Source of the DNA: Betaproteobacteria bacterium | GTDB lineage: Bacteria > Pseudomonadota > Gammaproteobacteria > Burkholderiales > Casimicrobiaceae | Direction: 5' to 3' | Assembly: GCA_013298765.1 (NCBI GenBank) | Contig: JAAFJA010000003.1 | Coordinates: 124,001 to 188,000 of the forward strand | DNA: 64,000 bases | Shown: one piece after another, positions 27,232 to 35,414 of the stretch | Layout of the letters: each line of letters opens with the position of its first letter | How positions within the stretch are numbered: position 1 is the stretch's first letter | The notes under the pieces: generated by a model | What the model was told of the DNA's origin: nothing | The model's input: only the letters and a program-made list of their open reading frames with translations | The model's database searches: none | Made by a program: the position numbers and the translations under genes

Positions 27232-27603
27232 TTAAGTAGACGATGTTGACGACGAGCCGCGCCTTGATTTCCTTTGAACCGCGGGCGGGCAGCAAGCCGC
27301 GTTCATTGATGACTCAGAAGCTGCAGCACAGCAGTTTTCGGTAAGGAATGAGAGCAGCGCGTTCATCGTGTCGAAGCGCGCGCTGTAAATCACGTAGCGG
27401 CCTTGCTGCTCGCTATCTACAAGCTGTGCGAATCGCAGCTCCTTAAGGTGAAACGACAGCGCGGTGGGCGCCACACCCAATGCATTGGCGAGCGCGCCTG
27501 CTGGTAAGCCCGCGGGCCCAGCGACCACAAGCGCGCGAAAGATATCGAGGCGCGTGGGCTGCGCGAGTGAAGCGAGGATTGGAGCGGCGTCTATCGTTTT
27601 CAT
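27232..27603 (-). CDS. arsR: ArsR-family arsenite-responsive repressor
   Basis: A 123-residue winged-helix repressor with the SmtB/ArsR core (LASLAQPTRLDIFRAL, then the recognition helix ALGVAPTALSFHLKELRFAQLV). There is no CVC pair in the recognition helix; instead cysteines lie at the C-terminus (ENCCAA and NAACCPP), as in the class of ArsR proteins that bind As(III) with C-terminal cysteines. It heads the ars operon and should repress it until arsenite is present. The operator must lie in the 190-bp gap shared with phoX. Confidence 0.93.
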   Translation of the reverse strand: MKTIDAAPILASLAQPTRLDIFRALVVAGPAGLPAGALANALGVAPTALSFHLKELRFAQLVDSEQQGRYVIYSARFDTMNALLSFLTENCCAAASESSMNAACCPPAVQRKSRRGSSSTSST

Positions 27604-27659
27604 AATTCAATTGTTATTGAAATATTAAAGCGTGTCAAGCCCCGATGCGTGAATACCCC

Positions 27660-27688
27660 CTGTCACATTCCTGCAATGCGTCCGTCAT
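27660..27688 (+). promoter_or_regulatory. Pho box (three units) upstream of phoX
   Basis: CTGTCAC (27660-27666), CTGCAAT (27671-27677) and CCGTCAT (27682-27688) are spaced exactly 11 bp apart by 4-bp spacers, the period of tandem PhoB sites (consensus CTGTCAT). It lies 104 bp upstream of the phoX start and points the right way, so phoX is probably PhoB-activated. The ars promoter on the other strand shares this gap. Confidence 0.75.
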
Positions 27689-27791
27689 GTCGCCGAAACA
27701 TGCCGCGCAGATAGTTCGCGGCTGTATCGGGCGAGTTCGGCCAAAGCATTGGTTGAGCGCCCTTAGCAGCACCCAACTACGAGGAATTTTT

Positions 27792-29888
27792 ATGGCGCAG
27801 TCCATTCTCGACGACGATGGCGTTTCTAATCCATCGACACGAATCACGTTCGCACAAATGGTTGAGCAGATCAACCCGAGCCGTCGCACACTTCTCAAAT
27901 CCGGCGTCGGGATTGCCACGATTCCCTTCTTTGGCGGCCTCATGGGATGCGGCAGCGATAGCGATGCTGCGGTTACGCCGCCGGCTAGCTCGGAAAAAAT
28001 GCTCGGCTTTACGAGCGTTCCCATTTCAACGGGTGACGCAATCGTGGTGCCTGCTGGATACGTTGCCTCGACGATTCTGCCGTGGGGCACACCGATTCGC
28101 GCAGGCGCACCTGCATGGAAATCCGATGCCAGTAACACCGCCGCTGAGCAAGAGCAGCAAGTGGGCGACAACCACGACGGGATGCATTTCTTCCCGTTCA
28201 ACGCAAATGCGAACGGCCTCGGCACGCGTAGCGACGAGGGGCTACTGGTGATGAATCATGAATACATCAACCCAGAGTATTTCTATACCCCCGACACCGA
28301 CGCCACCAACTGGTTACTTCCGTTTACGCTCGAAAAAGCCCGCAAGGGCCAGGCCGGTCACGGCGTGTCAGTCAATCATGTTCGCCGCGCGGCAGACGGC
28401 AGCTTTGAACATGTCGCAAATTCGAACTTTAATCGTCGCATCACAGCCAATACGCCGATGCGGTTGAGCGGCCCAGCGGCTGGTAGCGATTTGCTCAAAA
28501 CCGCAGCTGACCCAACGGGCACGCAAGTCCTTGGCACCGCTAACAACTGCGCCAATGGCTTCACGCCGTGGGGCACGTACCTCACATGTGAAGAAAATTT
28601 CAACGGCTACTTTGGCTGGAACGGTGCCCGCACAGCCTCGGCGCTTGAGAGTCGCTACGGCTTGTCGCAAGGTGGCTTTGGCTACCTCTGGCATACGGTC
28701 GATTCGCGCTTCGATGTAAACGCCAATCCGAACGAAGCCAACCGTTTTGGCTGGGTCGTTGAAATCGATCCATTCGATGGGTCATCCACGCCCGTAAAAC
28801 GCACAGCGCTCGGTCGCTTCAAACACGAGAACGCAGAGCTTGTGATCGCGCCGAACAACAAAGTCGTCGTCTACATGGGTGATGATGAGCGTAACGAGTA
28901 CATCTACAAGTTTGTTTCGAGTGGAACCTTCGATGCCGCAAACCCCACCAGCGCCGCAAACCGTACGCTGCTTGATAGCGGCACGCTCTACGTCGCGCGC
29001 TTCGACGCGGGTGCGACCACGGGTGATCGCGCGGGGGTTGGCACGTGGATTCCGCTGGTCTTCGGTAAGAATGGTTTGACCACCGAGAATGGGTTCACCA
29101 GCCAAGCCGACGTGTTGATTCGCGCGCGTCAAGCGGCCGATCGCGTAGGTGCAACGATGATGGATCGTCCCGAATGGGTTGCTGCCAATCCGAAGAAAGC
29201 GGGCGAGGTTTTCGTTACGCTTACGAACAACAACCGTCGCGGCACCACAACAGCCTCGTCAAACAACCCGAACGGATCAACGGTTGCTGGCTCTGCGCGT
29301 CCTGCGGTTGATGAAGCCAATCCGCGAGATAACAACGTTTGGGGTCACATCGTTCGTTGGAACGAAACGGGTGGCGATGGCACAGCGCTCACGTTTACCT
29401 GGGATGTGTTTGTGATGGCCGGTCAACCAACCGTTACAGGCACGCGCTCGCCAAGCAGCAACGTGACCGTAGACAACCTCTTCAACAGCCCCGATGGCCT
29501 TGCGTTTGATAGCTACGGTCGGTTGTGGATTCAAACCGACGGCAGCTTTGCTAACGCGGGCGACTTCGCGAACATGGGCAATAACCAAATGCTCGCGGCA
29601 GATCCGGCAACGAAAGAGATCCGCCGTTTCCTGGTCGGCCCCTCCGGCTGTGAGATTACCGGCTTGAGCTTCACGCCGGATCGCAAAACGATGTTTGTAA
29701 ACGTTCAACATCCGGGTGAAGTAAGTAACCATCCGCGCGCGCCGAAAAACGCGCAAGGCAACACGGTTACCGACAACGAAACCGCACGCGCTGCCACCGC
29801 ATTCTCGCAGTGGCCAACCGCAGGTGCGCGTCCACGCTCGGCAACGGTTGTTGTGCGGCGAGTTGATGGTGGCGTTGTCGGCGGCTAG
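27792..29888 (+). CDS. phoX: PhoX-family alkaline phosphatase
   Basis: A calcium/iron-dependent extracytoplasmic phosphatase that releases phosphate from organic esters. The 698 residues carry a twin-arginine signal (SRRTLLKSGVGIATIPFFGG, about 30-49) followed by a lipobox-like MGCGSD, then the DUF839/PhoX body with NHEYINPEYFY, GTYLTCEENFNGYFG, FKHENAELV and a late SPDGLAFDSYGRLWI. ATG 27792 is chosen because GAGGAA lies five bases upstream and the Tat signal then begins at a normal distance; the open frame extends 49 codons further up. The gene is behind a Pho box and followed by three hairpins. Confidence 0.93.
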   Translation: MAQSILDDDGVSNPSTRITFAQMVEQINPSRRTLLKSGVGIATIPFFGGLMGCGSDSDAAVTPPASSEKMLGFTSVPISTGDAIVVPAGYVASTILPWGTPIRAGAPAWKSDASNTAAEQEQQVGDNHDGMHFFPFNANANGLGTRSDEGLLVMNHEYINPEYFYTPDTDATNWLLPFTLEKARKGQAGHGVSVNHVRRAADGSFEHVANSNFNRRITANTPMRLSGPAAGSDLLKTAADPTGTQVLGTANNCANGFTPWGTYLTCEENFNGYFGWNGARTASALESRYGLSQGGFGYLWHTVDSRFDVNANPNEANRFGWVVEIDPFDGSSTPVKRTALGRFKHENAELVIAPNNKVVVYMGDDERNEYIYKFVSSGTFDAANPTSAANRTLLDSGTLYVARFDAGATTGDRAGVGTWIPLVFGKNGLTTENGFTSQADVLIRARQAADRVGATMMDRPEWVAANPKKAGEVFVTLTNNNRRGTTTASSNNPNGSTVAGSARPAVDEANPRDNNVWGHIVRWNETGGDGTALTFTWDVFVMAGQPTVTGTRSPSSNVTVDNLFNSPDGLAFDSYGRLWIQTDGSFANAGDFANMGNNQMLAADPATKEIRRFLVGPSGCEITGLSFTPDRKTMFVNVQHPGEVSNHPRAPKNAQGNTVTDNETARAATAFSQWPTAGARPRSATVVVRRVDGGVVGG

Positions 29889-29916
29889 TCGAAAACAGTC
29901 AACGCATTATCGAAAC

Positions 29917-29992
29917 GCGGTGTCGTAGCCGCGACACCGCTCGAACGACGGGTCTCGTCGTTCGTCGCAAAGCCCGCCTCGCGCGGGCTTTT
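29917..29992 (+). terminator. Three consecutive hairpins after phoX, last a terminator
   Basis: First stem GCGGTGTCG/CGACACCGC (29917-29940), second CGAACGACG/CGTCGTTCG (29942-29964), third AAGCCCGC/GCGGGCTT (29970-29990) followed by TTGTATTTT. The third is a typical Rho-independent terminator. Confidence 0.75.
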
Positions 29993-30105
29993 GTATTTTC
30001 GCCTTCGCTACCATCGCAGCAACGATCAAAAAGCAGACGGGGTAGGCCAGGTGAAATCACGCCGACAATTCTTAACCAACTATATATATGCAACCGTTTC
30101 ACAAT

Positions 30106-30165
30106 CGGGGCTAGTTACTGTAGAACGCGGAAACAGTGTATTTATTAAATCTTCTCTTAGCCCCG
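30106..30165. repeat. Inverted-repeat element GGGGCTA-N44-TAGCCCC, copy 1
   Basis: Arms CGGGGCTA (30106-30113) and TAGCCCCG (30158-30165) enclose 44 bases of AT-rich sequence, 31 bp before the sensor kinase start. The same arm sequence and spacing recur at 53171-53228, and a related compound copy is at 32110-32203. Confidence 0.7.
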
Positions 30166-30196
30166 TTATAGCGTGGGTTAGCAAGATTTAGCTGAT

Positions 30197-31348
30197 ATGT
30201 CTTTTCAACGTGCACCGCAATCGCTTTTCGTTGACGCGAACGCCGCGATTGAGCACAAACTGCGTAGGCTGCGCTGGCTCTTCGTCACGTTGCCGCTGGC
30301 GCTCGCCGGTGCGATGCTGGCTGCGTATCTGGTGCCGGATATCGCCTTCTTTGAGGCGTGGCCCGCGCTCAACGTCGCTTTTTTGCTGATCGGATTCGCC
30401 ATCATTCCGGTGTTGTCGCCAGCTGCCTCGCTCGCGCGAAAGCTTGCGCATATCGCAGTGTTCGCGCCGCTCGCCGCGTGGTTCATCGCAGTGTTGATTG
30501 GCGCGGCGTTTGATCGCTACTACGGCAATGATTTGCTGCAGACGTTTTATTTGCGCTTTCGCGTCACCTTGATCGCCGGGCTCTCGGCGGGCGTTCTTTA
30601 TGCCGCAATCGTCGGCGCGATTGTGTATCTGCGTGCGCAGCACGTGAGCATTGCCAATCGCAAACTCTCCGAAGAAAAAAACGAAAGCGATATCGCGCGG
30701 CAGCTCACGGAAACCAAGCTTCGCATGCTGCAAGCGCAGATCGAACCGCATTTCCTATTCAACACGCTGGCTAGCGCGCAGCAGCTGGCCAGCAAAGGCG
30801 CACCGGAAGCGGCAAAACTCATCGGGCATTTGGTGCGCTTTCTGCGCATCGCGATCCCGCTCATGCGCGATGAACGCGGCGCGCTTCAACGCGAGTTTGA
30901 GCAGATCGGCGCATTCCTCGCCATCATGCAAACACGGATGGGTGAGCGCCTTCGCTTTAGCGTTTATGCACCGCCGGAGCTCGCTGATTTTTCTCTGCCG
31001 CCCGCGCTCGCAATGACGCTCGTTGAAAACGCGATCAAGCATGGCATCGAGCCAGCCCGCGATGGTGGCGAGGTTTCGGTGAGCGCTGCACGTGTTGGGC
31101 AGCAGCTCATCGTCACCGTGGCCGATACGGGCGTGGGGCTACTCGCTACGCCTGAAAAAGAGGTGGGCTCGGGGCTCGGGCTCGCCAACATCACACAACG
31201 CCTGCAAGCGATCTACGGCGGCGCAGCAAAGCTCGCCCTGCGAGAGAACTCACCGCACGGCTGCATTGCAACGCTGAGTCTGCCATTTGATTCCTCCGAT
31301 CCCAAGCCGTCCCAATTTTCAACTTCAACTCACGAGCAAACGCCATGA
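30197..31348 (+). CDS. LytS/YehU-type sensor histidine kinase
   Basis: A 383-residue kinase with four or so membrane segments in the first 150 residues, a short coiled region, and a His_kinase domain with the family motif EPHFLFNTLASAQQLA near residue 183. The HATPase part has ALAMTLVENAIKHGIEP and GSGLGLANITQRL. Signals sensed by this family vary widely and cannot be deduced. The stop overlaps the start of the LytTR regulator gene by 4 bp, so the two form a pair. Confidence 0.9.
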   Translation: MSFQRAPQSLFVDANAAIEHKLRRLRWLFVTLPLALAGAMLAAYLVPDIAFFEAWPALNVAFLLIGFAIIPVLSPAASLARKLAHIAVFAPLAAWFIAVLIGAAFDRYYGNDLLQTFYLRFRVTLIAGLSAGVLYAAIVGAIVYLRAQHVSIANRKLSEEKNESDIARQLTETKLRMLQAQIEPHFLFNTLASAQQLASKGAPEAAKLIGHLVRFLRIAIPLMRDERGALQREFEQIGAFLAIMQTRMGERLRFSVYAPPELADFSLPPALAMTLVENAIKHGIEPARDGGEVSVSAARVGQQLIVTVADTGVGLLATPEKEVGSGLGLANITQRLQAIYGGAAKLALRENSPHGCIATLSLPFDSSDPKPSQFSTSTHEQTP

Positions 31349-32097
31349 CTCCGATTCGTTGTTTGATTGCCGATGATGAACCTCTGATGCGCGAGCGAAT
31401 GCGTGAGCTCCTCGCGGAACACAGCAATTGCATCGAAATCGTCGCCGAGGCCACCAATGGCGACGATGCGCTCAACAAATTCAACGAAACGCGGCCTGAC
31501 GTTTGTTTTCTAGACATCAAGATGCCGGTGATGACGGGTCTTCAAGTCGCCGCCGAAATTGGCGATCAAGCGAAAATCGTGTTTTGCACGGCGTACGATC
31601 AATTCGCCATCCAAGCGTTTGAGCGCGGCGCAGTCGACTATCTGCTCAAGCCCATCGAATCAGATCGTTTGAAGACGACGATTGATCGATTGATCGATCA
31701 AGTCGCGATGCCGCCGGAAGATGTCACACCCGTTGTGCATCTGATCAATAGTCGCGAGCCGCGTACCGCAGAGCGACTACGCTGGATCAAAGCGCTCGTT
31801 GGCCATGATGTGAAGATGTTTCCGATCGACGACGTGATTTTTTTTCAGTCAGACACCAAATACACCCGCGTCGTCACTGAAGAGGAAGACGTGTTGATTC
31901 GCACATCGCTGAAGGAACTACTCGATGGGCTCGATCCCGAAGTGTTCTGGCAAGTTCATCGCGGTGCCATTGTGAACGTAAATCGCATCACAAAGATCAC
32001 TCGTGAAGGCGTAGAAAAGCATTCACTCGTGCTTCGTGGGAGTGATGAGCGAATCGGCGTGAGCCGACACTTCTTTCATCTCTTCAAACAAATGTAA
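31345..32097 (+). CDS. LytTR-family response regulator
   Basis: A 250-residue regulator with a receiver domain (acidic pair DDE, phospho-acceptor in CFLDIKMP near residue 56, conserved lysine in LLKPI) and a C-terminal LytTR DNA-binding domain (VIFFQSDTKYTRVVTEE ... FWQVHRGAIVNVNRI). It belongs to the AlgR/YehT-type group. Its targets are unknown; the flanking inverted repeats are possible binding sites. Confidence 0.92.
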   Translation: MTPIRCLIADDEPLMRERMRELLAEHSNCIEIVAEATNGDDALNKFNETRPDVCFLDIKMPVMTGLQVAAEIGDQAKIVFCTAYDQFAIQAFERGAVDYLLKPIESDRLKTTIDRLIDQVAMPPEDVTPVVHLINSREPRTAERLRWIKALVGHDVKMFPIDDVIFFQSDTKYTRVVTEEEDVLIRTSLKELLDGLDPEVFWQVHRGAIVNVNRITKITREGVEKHSLVLRGSDERIGVSRHFFHLFKQM

Positions 32098-32109
32098 GGC
32101 TATAAGCGC

Positions 32110-32203
32110 TAGCCCTGTTTTTATATGGGGTAGGGCTAAGTAACTAAAAAAACCGATAAATTACGAAAATACGAGTTAGCCCCGACTAAATTGCGGCTAG
32201 CTC
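32110..32203. repeat. Inverted-repeat element, compound copy 2
   Basis: TAGCCCT (32110-32116) pairs with AGGGCTA (32132-32138), and the latter can instead pair with TAGCCCC (32177-32183); GAGTTAGCC (32173-32181) also pairs with GGCTAGCTC (32195-32203). The arms match copy 1 (TTAGCCCCG) and copy 3 (GCGCTAGCCC followed by T-rich sequence and TATGG). It follows the LytTR gene and precedes the S9 peptidase. Confidence 0.6.
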
Positions 32204-32297
32204 ATAGTTACCAATAAGAAAACAAGGGAATCACTCGAACTCGTGGCTCGTCGCTTTTGACGCGACAGCGCCCGTGCGAGCCGACACAATCACACGA

Positions 32298-34427
32298 ATG
32301 ATGGGCTATTTCGGCACGTCCGCACGCTGCGGATTTCTCGCGTTTCGCGCTCTCGCACGGGGTTGCGAGGTGCGCGCACGCGCCGTGGCGGCGCTTATTG
32401 CGATCAGCGTCATCTTCGTCGCCGCATTTTCGGTTCATTCACAACCGCAGCTGCAACCGCCCGCCAGCAGCCCCACGATCACGCCGCCCTCTCTCCTATT
32501 TCGTAACCCCGATGTGCTCGCGCCCGCGCTCTCGCCTGATGGCACGCACATGGCGGTACTCGCGCGGCGCGGCGACAAGCGTGACCGGCTCAATATCGCG
32601 GTCATCAATCTCGATACCAATCGATCAAGCTTTGTAACGCCGTTTGACGATAGTGACGTCGTTGAAGTGCATTGGGTCAACAACTCGCGCCTCATTTTCA
32701 CCACCGGAAATCTGCTCGATGCCGCGGGCAACACAGTGCCGTGGCGTCAAGGCGGCATGTTCGCCATTGATCGCGATGGCGGCAATGCGCGCAGACTCGT
32801 TAGCCCGCTTGGGACGGGCGATGCCATCGTATTGCGCCCTCGCTACTCGATCTTCATGCAATCGATCAACGATGGGTCTGACGATGTGGTGGTCGCAGCA
32901 AACGATAGTAATTTCGATGCGCTTGACGTTTATCGACTCAATACTCGCTCGGCTCGCAAAACGCTGCTTTCCGCGGGCTCGCCCGGCGACACACAGCGTT
33001 GGACGCTTGATCGCAGCGGAGCGCCCCGCGCAGCGGTGTCGCAAACACGCTCACGCGTGGCGAGCTATTGGCGAAGCAGTGATAGCAGCCGCTGGCAAAA
33101 AATGTTCGAAGGCGAGTTCACAGAACAAGGCAGCGCCGTCGCTGCGGTTGACTACGATGGTTCACTCATCGTGTCGACTTACCAAGGCGCGCGCGCACTC
33201 CCTACCGCCGCGGGCGGTGTTTTCGCCAACTCTGTCGCGCCGGGCAACCCAGCACTTCGTGACACCGCGGGGCTCGCTCGTGCGGATCCCCAAACCGGGC
33301 AACTGCGCGAGTGGATTTTTGCGCATGGTCGCGTTGATCATGGCGATGTGATCTTCGATCCGTTGAAGAAGAAACTCGTGGGCGTGCGCTATATCGACGA
33401 GCGCATTCAAACCCATTGGCTCGATGATGACTGGCGCGCTATTCAGCGAGCGATTGACCAAGCACTACCAGGGCAAACCAATCTAATCACGCCGCCGCAA
33501 CAAAACAAACGCATGCTCGTAGTCAGTACCAGCGCGAAGCATCTGGGCAGTGTTTATGAATATGAGTTCGCGACGCGAAAGCTCAAGTTTTTGCTCGACT
33601 TCAGAGCTGGCCTCGGATCACAGGCGTTTGTTGACCTGCGCTATGTCAAATTCCCAGCCCGTGATCGCTTGCCGCTTGCTGCTGTGATTGCGCAACCTAG
33701 CGGGCCTTCATCGCGTCCAGCGCCAACGGTCGTGTTGGTGCCGGGCGGACCGTGGGCGCAATCGCCGTGTGTGTGCTGGTCGCCCGATGTTCAGTATTTT
33801 GCGCAGCGCGGTTTCGCAGTCATCGTGCCGGTGTTTCGCGGGCAACTCGGGCTCGGTCACCGTCATTGGGTGGCAAGCGCGAAGCAGTGGGGCCTCGCCA
33901 TGCAGGACGATATCGCCGATGCGGTGGACTATGCTGTTAAGCAAGGTATCACCGATCCAAGCCGCGTTGCCATCATGGGCGCAAGCTATGGCGGATATGC
34001 GGCGCTTCAAGGTGCGGTCAAAACGCCTTCGCTTTACAAAGCAGCCGTTGCAATCGTCGCACCCACGGACCTTCAACTCTTCCAATCGATCACCTGGGCC
34101 GACTATAGCGACAGCAACTTCCAGCGCTTTCTCGCGCCTATTTTGATCGGCGATGAGACGAAAGATGCCGAGCAGCTGCGCACGACCTCGCCGACAACAA
34201 ACGCAGAAAAAATACTCGCCTCAGTGTTGCTCGCCTATGGCGGTGAAGATCGCCGTGTGCCGCAGCAGCATGGCGCACGTATGCGCGATGCGCTCGAGCG
34301 CGCGGGCAAGCCTGTTGAATGGATTTACAAGGTGGACGAAGGTCACGGTTTCGCGAAGTTGGAGAACCGTGTTGAACTCTTCACGCGCTCAGAAGCGCTG
34401 ATCCGCAGCGCATTCGGCATGCGGTGA
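32298..34427 (+). CDS. S9-family prolyl-oligopeptidase-type serine peptidase
   Basis: A 709-residue exported or membrane-anchored peptidase: a long basic N-terminus, a hydrophobic segment near residues 30-50, a beta-propeller region (VLAPALSPDGTHMAVLAR repeats) and a C-terminal alpha/beta-hydrolase domain. The catalytic triad is visible as GASYGGY near 562 (Ser), GGEDRRVP near 648 (Asp) and DEGHGF near 681 (His). ATG 32298 is taken because the upstream GTG adds only eight residues; 32301 is equally possible. Confidence 0.9.
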   Translation: MMGYFGTSARCGFLAFRALARGCEVRARAVAALIAISVIFVAAFSVHSQPQLQPPASSPTITPPSLLFRNPDVLAPALSPDGTHMAVLARRGDKRDRLNIAVINLDTNRSSFVTPFDDSDVVEVHWVNNSRLIFTTGNLLDAAGNTVPWRQGGMFAIDRDGGNARRLVSPLGTGDAIVLRPRYSIFMQSINDGSDDVVVAANDSNFDALDVYRLNTRSARKTLLSAGSPGDTQRWTLDRSGAPRAAVSQTRSRVASYWRSSDSSRWQKMFEGEFTEQGSAVAAVDYDGSLIVSTYQGARALPTAAGGVFANSVAPGNPALRDTAGLARADPQTGQLREWIFAHGRVDHGDVIFDPLKKKLVGVRYIDERIQTHWLDDDWRAIQRAIDQALPGQTNLITPPQQNKRMLVVSTSAKHLGSVYEYEFATRKLKFLLDFRAGLGSQAFVDLRYVKFPARDRLPLAAVIAQPSGPSSRPAPTVVLVPGGPWAQSPCVCWSPDVQYFAQRGFAVIVPVFRGQLGLGHRHWVASAKQWGLAMQDDIADAVDYAVKQGITDPSRVAIMGASYGGYAALQGAVKTPSLYKAAVAIVAPTDLQLFQSITWADYSDSNFQRFLAPILIGDETKDAEQLRTTSPTTNAEKILASVLLAYGGEDRRVPQQHGARMRDALERAGKPVEWIYKVDEGHGFAKLENRVELFTRSEALIRSAFGMR

Positions 34428-34493
34428 TTATTGATCTGGCGAGAGATTCGTGCGCTCTTGACCAACCTGCATTTCCGGCTGCGTTGATCTCAC

Positions 34494-35165
34494 TCAGTCT
34501 TTTCGCGCAAAGAGGTATCGCGCGTCATCGAAGGTCGAAATCCACTGCGGTTTGTAAACAACGCCAATCGTGATCAGCATGCCAGTGAGTACGGCTTCTG
34601 CGAATCCGAGCTGAATTGCAATGGGCAGATAGTCGCCCATCACGCGGAGGAACGAACGATCCGAAAACTGCGACCAAGTTAACAGCGAGATCGGTACAAC
34701 GACTGCGATTGACAATCCGGCACCCGCAAAAGCCGCGCCGAAGAGATAGACAAACATGTGCGGCGGCAGTCGCGCTTCAACGAACCAAAGCACCAATCGC
34801 CCGACGGTCAACGCGGGCGCAACCAAAATAAAGAACGTCGGCGCGATATTCACGAACGCCGCTTGTTGGATGATCGCCAACACAAACAGCGATAGCACTG
34901 CGCTGGTAATGGCAAGTGGCAAACCAAGCGCGAGAAATGTAGCGACGATGCCGAGCAAATGAAACGTAAACCCATCGCGCAGACTGGCTTTCAAGCTCCA
35001 CAGCAACACCACGAACGCGATCGCCCCATGCCACACACGGCCAAAACCCCAATCGGCGATCCGCTCCCACTTCACACGCCAAATAGCCCAGGCGAGTACC
35101 AACAGCAGTGCCGCCCAAGATACGGCGAGCGCGCCAGTTCCAAACTGTAGATGTAGCGGGTTCAC
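34494..35165 (-). CDS. CbiM-like energy-coupling-factor permease
   Basis: A 223-residue membrane protein with six or so segments and the family ending GFAEAVLTGMLITIGVVYKPQWISTFDDARYL, resembling substrate-specific components of cobalt/nickel ECF transporters (CbiM). No CbiN, CbiQ or CbiO genes are adjacent, so partner and substrate are unknown. Transcribed toward the S9 peptidase gene. Confidence 0.7.
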   Translation of the reverse strand: MNPLHLQFGTGALAVSWAALLLVLAWAIWRVKWERIADWGFGRVWHGAIAFVVLLWSLKASLRDGFTFHLLGIVATFLALGLPLAITSAVLSLFVLAIIQQAAFVNIAPTFFILVAPALTVGRLVLWFVEARLPPHMFVYLFGAAFAGAGLSIAVVVPISLLTWSQFSDRSFLRVMGDYLPIAIQLGFAEAVLTGMLITIGVVYKPQWISTFDDARYLFARKD

Positions 35166-35204
35166 TGCGTAGTTCTAATCGAGAGACTTGGCGCAGATGT
35201 TGAT

Positions 35205-35414
35205 ATGGAGCAACAAATAGCGGCACGCCCCACGTCGCGGGAAGCGCTGAATGTGGAGATGCGAAGTCTCGTGCGGCAGTTTGCGGTAAGCGGTGAGTTC
35301 AAAATCACGAGGCACAGCGGAACCATGTTGAACAATTTTGGGCTCACAGATCGCCCAAATCCTAGGATGACTCGCCGCGCATCCGCAAGTTTGCTTAAGG
35401 CGCGTGAAACTTAG
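35205..35414 (+). CDS. Doubtful small ORF before the restriction gene
   Basis: A 69-codon frame in the 250-bp gap between the CbiM-like permease and the restriction enzyme. There is no clear Shine-Dalgarno and no recognised family. It may be chance; it is listed because nothing else occupies the gap. Confidence 0.15.
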   Translation: MEQQIAARPTSREALNVEMRSLVRQFAVSGEFKITRHSGTMLNNFGLTDRPNPRMTRRASASLLKARET

